Below, in pieces: positions 17,539-25,677 of a stretch of DNA of 64,000 nt. Each line of letters opens with the position of its first letter. Position 1 is the stretch's first letter. Source of the stretch: Erwinia sp039023475 (lineage in GTDB: Bacteria > Pseudomonadota > Gammaproteobacteria > Enterobacterales > Enterobacteriaceae); assembly GCF_039023475.1 (NCBI RefSeq), contig NZ_JBCHVB010000004.1, positions 382,015 through 446,014 on the forward strand, written 5' to 3'. Made by a program: the position numbers and the translations under genes. The notes beneath the pieces were generated by a model, which was given only the letters and a program-made list of their open reading frames with translations, did not search any database and was not told the origin of the DNA.

Positions 17539-18264
17539 ATGGCCAGTCATTTTGCACGGTGGACCCTGAACCACACTCTGGTACCCGCGCGACACCTTCC
17601 CGACCCGGTGGTTAATCTCGCCAGCAGCCTGCCTGAAAAGCGCCGGGCTCGCTATCTTGCCTCACGGGTTGTACTGGCAGCGCTGATGCAGCAGATCTAT
17701 GGCATAGCCGTCCTGCCTGAAATTACCATGAGCAGCAATGGACGCCCCTGCTTTGCTGACCCTGAGCTACCCGACTTCAGCATCGCCTATGCGGGCAATA
17801 TTGTGGGTGTTCTGCTGGCAGACGAGGAGGGTCACGGCGGCCTGGGGATGGAGTTTGTGCGCGCTCACAGCCGGCAGGCGATTGAGCAGCTGGCCAGTGG
17901 GCTTTCCTCAGGCGAAAAGGCCTGGATTCGGGCGCAGGCCGATCCTTACGAAGCTGCCACCCAGCTCTGGGCTATCCGGCAAAGCGTGCTGAAATTATCG
18001 GATAAAGCAGACCACGGTACGCATACGCTGCGGCTGCTACCGGCATCTGGCCGTCTGCGGTCGCAGGCCTTTCCTGATACTCAGGCCATTTCTGACGTGG
18101 AAGATCTGCTGGTCTGGTCCTGCGCATTTTCTCGCGGCAGCGATCGGCTGCACCTTTGGGATTATGATGGCAGGGTGCTGGAAAGACGGTATGAACTGCT
18201 GACCGCCTCGCAGCATGTGGGACCACAAGTGCTGCGGCTGACCAGTCTGCCGCTGGAAAAATGA
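17539..18264 (+). CDS. yieE: YieE-like 4'-phosphopantetheinyl transferase-superfamily protein
   Basis: A 241-residue homologue of E. coli YieE, in the same chromosomal position upstream of adeP. Superfamily traces are ASRVVLAALM, NGRPCFADPELPDFSIAYAGN, GLGMEFVR (residues 101-108) and WAIRQSVLKLSDK (144-156). Active transferases have G(V/I)D(I/V)E and WxxKE at these places. Here the Mg-binding Asp is Gly103 and the Lys-Glu pair is Arg147-Gln148, so catalytic ability is doubtful. No carrier-protein, fatty-acid or NRPS gene lies nearby. Reading frame and ribosome-binding site are intact. Confidence 0.82.
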   Translation: MASHFARWTLNHTLVPARHLPDPVVNLASSLPEKRRARYLASRVVLAALMQQIYGIAVLPEITMSSNGRPCFADPELPDFSIAYAGNIVGVLLADEEGHGGLGMEFVRAHSRQAIEQLASGLSSGEKAWIRAQADPYEAATQLWAIRQSVLKLSDKADHGTHTLRLLPASGRLRSQAFPDTQAISDVEDLLVWSCAFSRGSDRLHLWDYDGRVLERRYELLTASQHVGPQVLRLTSLPLEK

Positions 18265-18488
18265 ACATCCTTCCTGGGTATGAACCGTTTTTTGCGACCT
18301 CCCCCTGCCAGATGAATATTCCCGCTTTTCTGCACGTACTGGCCACGGCATTCCAGCGTCAGCCTGACCACGAGCCACGCTTTTGTTAAAATTAACGCTC
18401 ACGTCTGGATACGATAAAGGGGCAGTCTGGAGATCTAAAATTATTGTACGTTACGGCTATTTTTTGCAATTTTTGATTTTAGCTGGCC
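18265..18488. other. Intergenic DNA downstream of yieE
   Basis: No gene is supported here. The first part shows only accidental frames. The second part holds a candidate Tn3-type terminal repeat, followed by AT-rich DNA leading into a decayed transposase. Confidence 0.4.
18419..18456 (+). repeat. Candidate Tn3-family terminal inverted repeat
   Basis: A 38-base stretch starting GGGGCAGTCT and ending TACGTTACGG. Length, the GGGG outer end and the ACGTTA-like inner end fit Tn3-family ends (Tn3 itself ends in ACGTTAAG). It lies 33 bases beyond the C-terminal end of the transposase relic in the correct orientation. No partner repeat was found. Confidence 0.45.
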
Positions 18489-19025
18489 TCAGCCGGCGAA
18501 ACTTACCGGTGGCCGGTTACTTTTCCAGTTATAATCGCCAGTCAGTTTATTATGCTCCCAGCTAACCGCGACAAATGCGACAAATGCGACAGTAACTGCT
18601 CGTTGATCTGTAGCCCCTTACGCTTCAGGGCATCAACTGCTTTTTCCATATACAGGTATTCCAGAGGGAGATCGCAGCCTTCAGCTGCGTCAATCCGCTG
18701 GCGCGACAGCTCTGATTCCCGGTTTCCGGTCCTTTATTTCTCGCAGCCGGTGCATGAATACCGCACGCGCCAGCGCGTTACGGGCTTTGTCTTTATTCAG
18801 TCCTGCCTGAACCGGCCGACACAGTGCCAGATCGCCGAACCCGCCGGGCATGCACAGAGTTCGCTCTATGCGGTCAATTCTCTCAGTGCTTTGGCAAGTC
18901 CCTTCTGCCTGGGGTAGCTGGCAAGCTTTTTCAGCATCAGGGTTTCCCTGCTTTATCGACGTCGCTAATAGAGGCAGAAAAAGCGGATTACGCCTCACTG
19001 GCCTACCAGGGTGTAGCAACTTCAA
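18489..19025 (-). pseudogene. Decayed Tn3-family transposase, C-terminal part
   Basis: Minus-strand frames together spell the end of a Tn3-family TnpA. In order: LLATSIKQG, then (shifted frame) LMLKKLASYPRQKGLAKALRE, then DRIERTL, LALCRPVQAGLNKDKARNALARAVFMHRL, then RASGL, EYLYMEKAVDALKRKG, LQINEQLLSHLS, and WEHNKLTGDYNW before the stop at 18489. At least four frameshifts or breaks make it non-functional. The N-terminal two thirds, including the first DDE residues, are missing. It points leftward with its C-terminus outermost, as in an intact Tn3 element. Confidence 0.85.
18568..18592. repeat. Short tandem repeat in the transposase relic
   Basis: GCGACAAAT occurs twice in tandem followed by a third partial unit (GCGACAG). 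It adds extra LSH codons to the relic and sits next to one of its frameshifts, consistent with slippage. Confidence 0.7.
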
Positions 19026-19097
19026 TACCCAGAAAAAATACTCTCAGGGGAAACCGGAGCGGTTGAGAATATAGCATTAGCCTTGCTGCATAAAAAA

Positions 19098-19140
19098 ACG
19101 CTGAATACTATGGCATTCGAACCAGATTAGCATTCAGCGT
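19098..19140 (-). terminator. Terminator, minus strand
   Basis: ACGCTGAAT and ATTCAGCGT arms flank 25 bases; read on the minus strand the second arm is followed by seven T. It may catch readthrough from the PAS-LuxR gene before the transposase relic. Confidence 0.6.
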
Positions 19141-19355
19141 GCAATATCATTACAGATATAAAATCAACAAAACCGAAAGATGTGTTAATAAACGACACAT
19201 AATTAAAATTACAGACTCTCATAAATTATTTATTATTTTTTTATATTCCCCTGGTATTGCGTTTGCTTCGATGAAGAGACATTACTTACCTCAGTTCTTC
19301 AACATGCTCAGGGTAATATTAATAAACGGAACAATCAAACACCAAAAAATAGAAA

Positions 19356-19373
19356 CCTATGAGTTCTCATAGG
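19356..19373 (-). terminator. Terminator of the PAS-LuxR gene
   Basis: CCTATGAG, two bases, CTCATAGG, followed on the minus strand by TTTCTATTTTTT. It ends 18 bases after the gene's stop. Confidence 0.75.
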
Positions 19374-19390
19374 TCATGAAACTTAACACA

Positions 19391-20068
19391 TCACATAACC
19401 ATTTGAAAAGGAAAGTTTTCATGATAGCCGCGCTCAATGCAAACCTCTATAAGATTAGCTGTTGAGTCAGAGTGGAATTTTAATTTAATATTCCGTAAAT
19501 AATAATCATAGTTTGCAAGTGACATATTCATGATGTCTGCAATTCTTTTCCTTCTCATCCCCTTAAGGATAAAAAACAGCACTCTGGCCTCATTAGCAGT
19601 AAGATTTACCCCCCGGTATGCGGACACTTTCAGATACTTTGATTTTCCGGTAACGTTAGAAAAATCAAAAGCGCCTTTCATAATAACAGCAGTAGCCAGC
19701 GTTCCTGCAGGATGCCCATTTTTATTATAAATAATCTCTTTGGATGTGTGCAAATAGGCCTTAACCACCCCAGGCAACGGTTCAAGGACATTATAATTTT
19801 CGCCGGATAGAATAGCACTCTCATGATTGATATAAATATCACCTCTTTCAGCCCAGGGCATATCCGAATCATTTAATCCCTGTAGCTTATAAGGGTGCAC
19901 CCCTGAGAAACGGCTAAACACTGTGTTAGAGGCCACAAAGCGGTGGTTCAAATCCTTCACAAGGATAATCCCGCCCCCGGCATTGATTAAGGGGTTGTCC
20001 ATATAGGATTCAATCGTTGGCGCAGGAATTTGCTCCTCACGGGTGAAAGATCGTTTTCCCTTTTCCAT
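19391..20068 (-). CDS. PAS-domain LuxR-type transcription regulator
   Basis: A 225-residue regulator starting at the ATG at 20068, chosen because GGAGGGG lies just upstream; the frame stays open to 20161. Residues about 25-125 look like a PAS domain (GGGIILVKDLNHRFVASNTVFSRFSG, PYKLQGLNDSDMPW). The C-terminus is a LuxR-like helix-turn-helix: LTANEARVLFFILKGMRRKRIADIMNMSLANYDYYLRNIKLKF. Base composition is clearly more AT-rich than the core genes. It lies between two Tn3 transposase relics and 230 bases from an SDR gene on the same strand. Target and ligand are unknown; acquisition by transfer is likely. Confidence 0.8.
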   Translation of the reverse strand: MEKGKRSFTREEQIPAPTIESYMDNPLINAGGGIILVKDLNHRFVASNTVFSRFSGVHPYKLQGLNDSDMPWAERGDIYINHESAILSGENYNVLEPLPGVVKAYLHTSKEIIYNKNGHPAGTLATAVIMKGAFDFSNVTGKSKYLKVSAYRGVNLTANEARVLFFILKGMRRKRIADIMNMSLANYDYYLRNIKLKFHSDSTANLIEVCIERGYHENFPFQMVM

Positions 20069-20298
20069 AAAAAAGCCCCTCCAGTGGGATTTTGTTGCTT
20101 TGTCACCTTTGTGGGTATCAGCCTCCTGCTCTACCACCGTTGTAGAAAACCTTGCAGACAACTGAAAGGCAGATCAACCCGACATCGGTTTACTCTGCCT
20201 CAATCCAGACGATGAGAGATATCGACAATGTGGATTCCACGGCGATGGTTGCTTTAAAGTCCGCTTCATGCAGCGGACTCACAGCATCAGAATTCGTT

Positions 20299-21048
20299 CT
20301 AACCAACCGAGTACCCGCCATCAACTGTAATAATTTGTCCTATGATGGATCGAGCGGCATCAGAAGCGAGGAATAAAGCCGTGGCGGCAATCTCCCCAGT
20401 TGTGGCTATCCGCCCGGTAGGCATTCTGCTGAGAAATTCTGCTTTCGCTTCCTCATTCCGACCCACAAAGCGATCAAACATATCAGTCTCTACAGGGCCA
20501 GGCGCAATTGCATTCACCCTGACGCCTTTAGCTGCAACTTCAAGTGCTGCAGAGCGTGTAAGCCCATTGACCGCATGTTTACTGGCAGCATATACGCTTG
20601 CTCCAGGGATCCCAACCAATCCTGCCTGGGAGGAAATATTGATTAAGCTACCGGCTCCCTGCTTGCTCATAACCGGCAAAGCATGCTTCATTACAAGCTG
20701 TGTCCCCAGGACGTTTGTATCAAATACCTGGTGAAAGTCTTCGACGGTAGTTCGATCATGTGGCGCAGGCTGGCCTTCTGTTCCCGCACTGTTAATTAAT
20801 GTGTCAATCCTTCCGTATATTTGACAGGCTTTTTCTATTAAAGCGGCGACTTGCTCTTCAATCACAATATCAGCGAGTACAAAGTGGCTCTGGGAATGAA
20901 TGTTTCTCAACGCCTCTTGTAGTTTTTCGCCTCTTTTGGCATTTCTACCGGAAAATATTACGTTATAACCGTTATTCGCAAACTGACGACAGCACTCTTC
21001 GCCAATTCCGGAAAGGGCTCCTGTTATTACAACTGTTTTTGCTGACAT
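20299..21048 (-). CDS. Short-chain dehydrogenase/reductase (SDR)
   Basis: A 249-residue classical SDR. It carries the cofactor loop TGALSGIG, NSAG, catalytic Ser in NISSQAG, YAASK, and the PGPVETDM and C-terminal GQIITVDGGYSVG segments typical of FabG-like enzymes. I use the ATG at 21048 (MSAKTVVITGA), preceded by GAGGATTTCCAA; an in-frame ATG at 21078 adds ten non-conserved residues. The substrate cannot be told from sequence. It lies upstream of the PAS-LuxR gene on the same strand, both between Tn3 relics, so co-transfer and co-regulation are possible. Confidence 0.88.
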   Translation of the reverse strand: MSAKTVVITGALSGIGEECCRQFANNGYNVIFSGRNAKRGEKLQEALRNIHSQSHFVLADIVIEEQVAALIEKACQIYGRIDTLINSAGTEGQPAPHDRTTVEDFHQVFDTNVLGTQLVMKHALPVMSKQGAGSLINISSQAGLVGIPGASVYAASKHAVNGLTRSAALEVAAKGVRVNAIAPGPVETDMFDRFVGRNEEAKAEFLSRMPTGRIATTGEIAATALFLASDAARSIIGQIITVDGGYSVG

Positions 21049-21299
21049 TTGGAAATCCTCAAGATAGTTTGTAAACACCTGCCTGTAGCGGATTGCTACT
21101 CATATCGTAAGTGGGGAATTACAGCTGAAAAGACTACACCCTCTTAATTATAAAAGGCAACCGGGAAAAACAGCGTTGTCATAATGTCTCATCGCTGAGG
21201 CCTGTACTGCATGAATATTCTGTCATTCATTCGCCAGTTTTAATGGTCATCCTCCCTGGTAATGCCTGGGGTATACAATATTCTGCGCCGCTCATTATT
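21049..21299. other. Upstream region of the SDR gene
   Basis: About 250 bases without a gene. It should contain the SDR promoter on the minus strand and grades into the right-hand transposase relic. I could not assign hexamers with confidence. Confidence 0.4.
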
Positions 21300-21630
21300 A
21301 AGCAAGGCTGGTACGGCGATTCTGCATTGCGTCGCAGAGTTCAGGCCGGACTGAACAAAGCAGCAGTCCGGAATACACTTGCCCAGGCTATCTTCATGCA
21401 TCGCCCTACGAAATAAGGCTTCGCGATCTGGGAATTACTCAGATTTATCGCGCCAGCGGATTGTCATTGATTACCGTCGCGATCGCATTATGGAATAATG
21501 TATACAGAAAACGCCTGTAACTTCTAAAAAATGCTGTATCTCAATAAAAAATTATTGTCCCACCAGGAGCACATTAATTTAATGGGAATCTGTATCTGGA
21601 GAAAAAATAAAAAACCGGCTGGGGGAGAGG
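21300..21630 (+). pseudogene. Second decayed Tn3-family transposase relic
   Basis: Plus-strand frames spell WYGDSALRRRVQAGLNKAAVRNTLAQAIFMHR, then after a stop and frameshift YRASGLSLITVAIALWNNVY, then LLSHQEHINLMGICIWRKNKKPA. These match the same C-terminal blocks as the relic at 18489-19025 but differ in sequence, so it is a separate and more divergent copy. It points rightward, opposite to the first, so both C-termini face away from the PAS-LuxR/SDR pair. No terminal repeat was recognised beyond it. Confidence 0.8.
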
Positions 21631-21642
21631 AATATAACAATG

Positions 21643-21772
21643 TCATGGCCATGGACAGTGAAAGGATGACTTGTAATCCAAACCCAGCTCTGCGCTTAGT
21701 TTTTCAAATGTTGTTTCCCATGATTGTTCATCGTTTGATGACAGTGCGCTGGCAATATCGATTACAGTTTTT
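21643..21772 (-). pseudogene. Possible coding remnant of unknown origin
   Basis: A minus-strand frame reads TVIDIASALSSNDEQSW, then ETTFEKLSAELGLDYKSSFHC, to a TGA at 21643-21645. It has protein-like amphipathic composition but no start codon and a stop immediately upstream. It could be the tail of a broken gene. I do not recognise a family. Confidence 0.3.
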
Positions 21773-22010
21773 TATTTCATTTTTCATTTCAAGCCACCAT
21801 TACCCGGTATCTTAACGCCTGGAATTTTCCACAGCGTAGGAACTACAACTTGCTCTGTCCCACTATAATATGATGAGAAAGCAAACGTTCAGGCAAAGAA
21901 AGCCTGGTGCCCCATGGTGGGTAAGATCGAAAAACGACCAGCGACGTCTGAAGAGGCTTGAGGGAAAGAGAAGGATTGCGCATCAGAGAGGCCGTACAGC
22001 GGCTGAAGCA

Positions 22011-22031
22011 AGCGGGAAAGAACTTCCCGCT
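22011..22031 (-). terminator. Hairpin downstream of adeP
   Basis: AGCGGGAA, 5-base loop, TTCCCGCT, with outer CTGAAGC/GCTTCAG pairing nearby. It lacks a clear T tract. It lies about 30 bases past the adeP stop. Confidence 0.45.
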
Positions 22032-22062
22032 TCAGGAAAAGTCCGGCAGTAACCGGGAACGG

Positions 22063-23373
22063 TTATGCGTCGATAAAGGCGATCTTCGCCACAAACAGCA
22101 GCGCTACCACAACCACGCAGCCACTAATCTCACGCCAGCGGCCTGTGCCTGCCTTCATCACACAATAGGAGATAAAGCCCAGCGCAATCCCTTCCGTGAT
22201 AGAAAAGCTGAAGGGCATCATGGCGGCAGTGACAAACGCCGGTACCGCTTCGGTCAGGTCGTCCCATTTCACGCGCGCCAGGCTTGAGGTCATCAGGACG
22301 CCGACGTAAATCAGCGCGCCTGCCGCCGCATAGGGTGGCACCATGCCCGCCAGCGGGGAAAGGAACATCACCAGCAGGAACAAAACCCCCGTAACCACGG
22401 CAACCAGACCAGTACGGCCGCCGACGGAAACGCCGGAAGAGCTCTCAATGTAGGCAGTGACGGAAGAAGTCCCGATGTAGGAGCCGGCAACGGAGCTGAT
22501 GCTGTCCACATACAGCGCCTGCTTCATTCGTGGGAAAGTGCCTTTTTCATCCGCCAGCCCGGCCTTATCCGTCACGCCAATCAGCGTCCCCGAAGAGTCA
22601 AACAGGTTAACCAGCATAAAGGAGAAGATGATTCCGGCCATGCCGAGATTCAGTGAACCCGCCAGATCGACCTCTCCCACCACGGATGTGATACCTGTCG
22701 GTATGGAGAAGACCCCGCCGAACTGCACGTCACCAATCGCCAGCGCGATCAGCGTGGTCACCACAATCGATACCAGTACGGCGATATGAATATTGCGTGA
22801 AGCAAGAATCGCGATAATAAAGAAGCCCAGCGCCCCCAGCAGTACGCTGTGAGAGGAAAGATCGCCGACGGCCACCAGCGTATCTTTATTAGCTACCACG
22901 ATGCCGGCATTTTTCAGGCCGATCATCGCAATCAGCAGGCCGATACCCGCAGAGATCCCCACCCGCAGGCTGACCGGAATATTGGCAATCATCCAGTAGC
23001 GCACGCGGAAGATCGTCAGCAGCAGCAGCCCGACGGCACCCCAGAAGATGGCGCCCATACCCACCTGCCAGGAAATGCCCATGGCACCAACCACCACAAA
23101 AGCGAAGAAGGCGTTCAGCCCCATCGCCGGTGCCAGCGCGACCGGCAGATTTGCGACCAGCCCCATCAGGATACTGCCGAAAGCGGCGATCAGGCAGGTA
23201 GTAACAAACACCGCCTGGGTGTTCATGCCCGCCACACCGAGAATTTGCGGGTTCACAAAGACGATGTAGACCATCGTCAGAAAAGTAGTGAAGCCCGCGA
23301 CCACTTCTGTTCGGGCCGTCGTGCCGTGTTCATGCAGTTTAAAGACCCGTTGCAACAGACCAGTGTTATTCAT
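22063..23373 (-). CDS. adeP: Adenine permease, NCS2 family
   Basis: Inner-membrane proton symporter for adenine, 436 residues with about 12-14 hydrophobic segments. NCS2 (AzgA-type) signatures are FVNPQILGVAGM, ALAPAMGLNAFFAF, LFDSSGTLIGVTDKAGL and SSVTAYIESSSGVSVGGRTGL. It lies where E. coli has adeP (yieG), divergent from yieH. A PurR-like box in the divergent promoter suggests purine repression. Confidence 0.93.
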   Translation of the reverse strand: MNNTGLLQRVFKLHEHGTTARTEVVAGFTTFLTMVYIVFVNPQILGVAGMNTQAVFVTTCLIAAFGSILMGLVANLPVALAPAMGLNAFFAFVVVGAMGISWQVGMGAIFWGAVGLLLLTIFRVRYWMIANIPVSLRVGISAGIGLLIAMIGLKNAGIVVANKDTLVAVGDLSSHSVLLGALGFFIIAILASRNIHIAVLVSIVVTTLIALAIGDVQFGGVFSIPTGITSVVGEVDLAGSLNLGMAGIIFSFMLVNLFDSSGTLIGVTDKAGLADEKGTFPRMKQALYVDSISSVAGSYIGTSSVTAYIESSSGVSVGGRTGLVAVVTGVLFLLVMFLSPLAGMVPPYAAAGALIYVGVLMTSSLARVKWDDLTEAVPAFVTAAMMPFSFSITEGIALGFISYCVMKAGTGRWREISGCVVVVALLFVAKIAFIDA

Positions 23374-23455
23374 TGTGTGTATCCAAAACGGAGAAAAGTT
23401 AACGACCGCTATCCTAACCTAAAAATTTGTTTTTGCCAGACGGCGTTATTAATTT

Positions 23456-23471
23456 TCGCAACCGATTGCCT
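23456..23471. promoter_or_regulatory. Candidate PurR box upstream of adeP
   Basis: TCGCAACCGATTGCCT matches the PurR palindrome ACGCAAACGTTTGCGT at 12 of 16 positions, including the central CG. It lies 83 bases upstream of adeP. PurR control of adeP is known in E. coli; the site is inferred. Confidence 0.55.
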
Positions 23472-23579
23472 GCTTTTGTCGTTCAGTCGCGACCGCTAAG
23501 GGTAATTGACATTTCCTCATCGCAATTCAGCGGTAAAGCAGTAAAGTGGGAGAACACGGCAAAAATGGAGAAGCGCTGC

Positions 23580-24242
23580 ATGACGGTTGAATGTGTCTTT
23601 TTTGATTGTGACGGAACGCTGGTAGACAGCGAGTTGCTCTGTACCCAGGCCTATGTAAACACCTTTGCGCGGTTTGGCGCTGAGCTCTCACTTCAGGAGA
23701 TGTTTGAAAAATATAAGGGCGTTAAGCTTTATGACATTATCGCCGACGTTTGCGCACGCCATCAGCTGACTGTCCCGGTCGAGGTTTTGGAACCGGCCTA
23801 CCGTAAGGAAGTCGCTCGCCTGTTCGATCTTGAACTGAAGCCGATCGCCGGCGCCCGCGAGCTGCTTGACCAGATGAATGTGCCTGTTTGCGTGGTGTCC
23901 AACGGCACCGTGGGCAAAATGCAGCACTCGCTGGGTCTGACCGGTATGCTGGGCTTTTTTGATGACCGGTTGTACAGCGGCTACGATATTAACAGCTGGA
24001 AGCCGGAGCCTGAGCTGATGCACCATGCGGCCAGTCAGATGGGCGTTCCTCTTGAAAACTGCATTCTGGTCGATGATTCCGAAGCTGGCGCGAAAGCGGG
24101 TATTGCTGCGGGAATCCCGGTTTTTTACTACTGTGCCGATGCGCACAATAAGCCTCTTGAGCATCCTCTGGTGACCGTATTCGATGATATGGCCCAGTTG
24201 CCTGCGCTGTGGCGGGAAAAAGGCTGGATGCTAACCCGCTAG
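23580..24242 (+). CDS. yieH: HAD phosphatase YieH (6-phosphogluconate phosphatase type)
   Basis: A 220-residue cytosolic HAD-IA phosphatase; the E. coli enzyme acts on 6-phosphogluconate and phosphoenolpyruvate. Motif I is FFDCDGTLVDSELL (residues 6-19), motif II VSNG, motif III the Lys in NSWKPEPELM, and motif IV ILVDDSEAGAKAG. I take the ATG at 23580 (MTVECVFFDCDG), with GGAG nine bases upstream; longer in-frame starts at 23565 or 23427 are not needed to reach family length. Divergent from adeP, as in E. coli. Confidence 0.93.
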   Translation: MTVECVFFDCDGTLVDSELLCTQAYVNTFARFGAELSLQEMFEKYKGVKLYDIIADVCARHQLTVPVEVLEPAYRKEVARLFDLELKPIAGARELLDQMNVPVCVVSNGTVGKMQHSLGLTGMLGFFDDRLYSGYDINSWKPEPELMHHAASQMGVPLENCILVDDSEAGAKAGIAAGIPVFYYCADAHNKPLEHPLVTVFDDMAQLPALWREKGWMLTR

Positions 24243-24277
24243 TCCTTTCAGCGCGGCGAAAAAGCGAAGAGAGATCG

Positions 24278-24313
24278 GCGGCGGCAGGTATCAAACCCTG
24301 TACCTGCCGCCGC
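24278..24313. terminator. Hairpin between convergent yieH and the MFS gene
   Basis: GCGGCGGCAGGTA and TACCTGCCGCCGC make a perfect 13-base GC-rich stem with a 10-base loop. Neither side has a strong T tract, but position suggests a shared transcription barrier. Confidence 0.5.
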
Positions 24314-24326
24314 AAAGGCTACACAG

Positions 24327-25562
24327 TCAGCCGATTGCGCCCAGCCGATCCTCATCACCTTCTGTTTTTGGCAGAAGAAACAGCGTGGCGAAAATATCCA
24401 GCAGGTAAATCAGCGCCAGCAGCGTAATGGCCGCCGCAAACGAGATTTTCGCAGCCAGCAGGCCAATGACCAGCGGACCGAAGCCCCCCACGCCACGCCC
24501 CAGATTAAACAGGACATTTTGCGCGGTGGCGCGGACCTGGACGGGATAGGTATCAGAAATCAGGGCGCCATAGCCGCCAATCATCCCGTTCACAAACATA
24601 CCCATCAGCGCGCCGGTAAAGAGCATCACGGTGGGATCGCGTAGCTGGGCGTAAACGATCACCATCACCACCGCCCCGAACTGATAAAACAGAAAAATTT
24701 TCCAGCGGGCGAACCGATCCGCCAGCACGCCAAACAGCCAGATGCCAAAGGTCATACCGACCACCGTTACCGCCGTCCACAGGCCAGATTTGGTCAGCGA
24801 AAAACCGAAATTGGCGGAGAGGTAGCTGGGCATCCAGATCATCAGGCCGTAATAGCCGAAGTTCTGCACGGAGCAGAGGATAAAGATGCCCAGGCTGGCT
24901 TTCGCCGTTGCGGCATCATGGAAGAGCAGTTTGATCCTCGCAGTAAAAGCGAGGCGCTGCTGTTTTTCGCTCTGTCGGGTAAAGGCTTCCGGCTCACCCA
25001 GCCCCCGGCGGATAGCAAAGGAAACCAGTGCAGGCAGCAGCCCCACCAGAAACATACCGCGCCAGCCGATCACGTTCAGCAGCAGCGGCGTAATCAGTGC
25101 CGCCAGCAGCACGCCCAGCTGCCAGCCCATACCGACCCATGCCGAGGCGCGGTTGCGTTTGTTAGCAGGCCAGGACTCGGCAATCAGCGCCATACCGATC
25201 CCGAACTCGCCCCCCAGCCCCACGCCTGCCAGCGTGCGGTAGATCAGCAAATCCCAGTATCCCTGCGCGATGGCGCAAAGCCCGGTAAACACGGAAAACA
25301 TCAGGATGGTGAACGTCAGCACGCGGATGCGTCCGAAACGGTCGCTGAGATGACCAAAGATAATGCCGCCGATCACCGCGCCGATCAGCGTCCAGGTCAC
25401 CAGCGAACCCGCCTGAGAAGAGTCCAGCGCCAGCGAGACGCTGATGGCCGGCAGCATGAAGCCAAGAATGAGCAGATCGAAACCATCCATGGCGTAACCG
25501 CTGACGGCCGCCAGCATCGCCTTGCCCGGCGTGGCGCCCTTTTGCGGCGTCTTGAGAGTCAT
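24327..25562 (-). CDS. MFS transporter, metabolite:H+ symporter type
   Basis: A 411-residue, 12-segment inner-membrane carrier. AMDGFDLLILGFMLP in segment 1, GHLSDRFGRIRVL between segments 2 and 3, and YRTLAGVGLGGEFG recall the sialate/aromatic-acid symporter groups. The substrate is not determinable. I use the ATG at 25562 (MTLKTPQKGATPGKAM), with AGGA upstream, instead of an ATG 11 codons earlier. E. coli has other genes (yieK, yieL, etc.) between yieH and phoU, so this is a lineage difference. Confidence 0.85.
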   Translation of the reverse strand: MTLKTPQKGATPGKAMLAAVSGYAMDGFDLLILGFMLPAISVSLALDSSQAGSLVTWTLIGAVIGGIIFGHLSDRFGRIRVLTFTILMFSVFTGLCAIAQGYWDLLIYRTLAGVGLGGEFGIGMALIAESWPANKRNRASAWVGMGWQLGVLLAALITPLLLNVIGWRGMFLVGLLPALVSFAIRRGLGEPEAFTRQSEKQQRLAFTARIKLLFHDAATAKASLGIFILCSVQNFGYYGLMIWMPSYLSANFGFSLTKSGLWTAVTVVGMTFGIWLFGVLADRFARWKIFLFYQFGAVVMVIVYAQLRDPTVMLFTGALMGMFVNGMIGGYGALISDTYPVQVRATAQNVLFNLGRGVGGFGPLVIGLLAAKISFAAAITLLALIYLLDIFATLFLLPKTEGDEDRLGAIG

Positions 25563-25640
25563 GCGCGTTTCCTGTCGAAAAAAAATGTGCGCCAAGTATA
25601 AATTTGCGGAGAGTCACATTCCAACGGAAAAACGCGGGCG

Positions 25641-25668
25641 GGAAAAAGCAGGCCGGGATCTCCCGGCC
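25641..25668 (-). terminator. Terminator of the pst-phoU operon
   Basis: On the minus strand GGCCGGGA, GA, TCCCGGCC is followed by TGCTTTTTC. It begins 10 bases after the phoU stop. Confidence 0.82.
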
Positions 25669-25677
25669 AGGCAGGGA

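Noticed and set aside
18265..18488. Minus-strand frames of 110-124 codons over the yieE 3' end
   Set aside because: They are mostly antisense shadows of yieE and lack starts with ribosome-binding sites.
21079..21300. Matching Tn3 terminal repeat for the second relic or the other end of the first
   Set aside because: GGGG-containing stretches here do not share the inner ACGTTA-like end or align with the 18419-18456 candidate.
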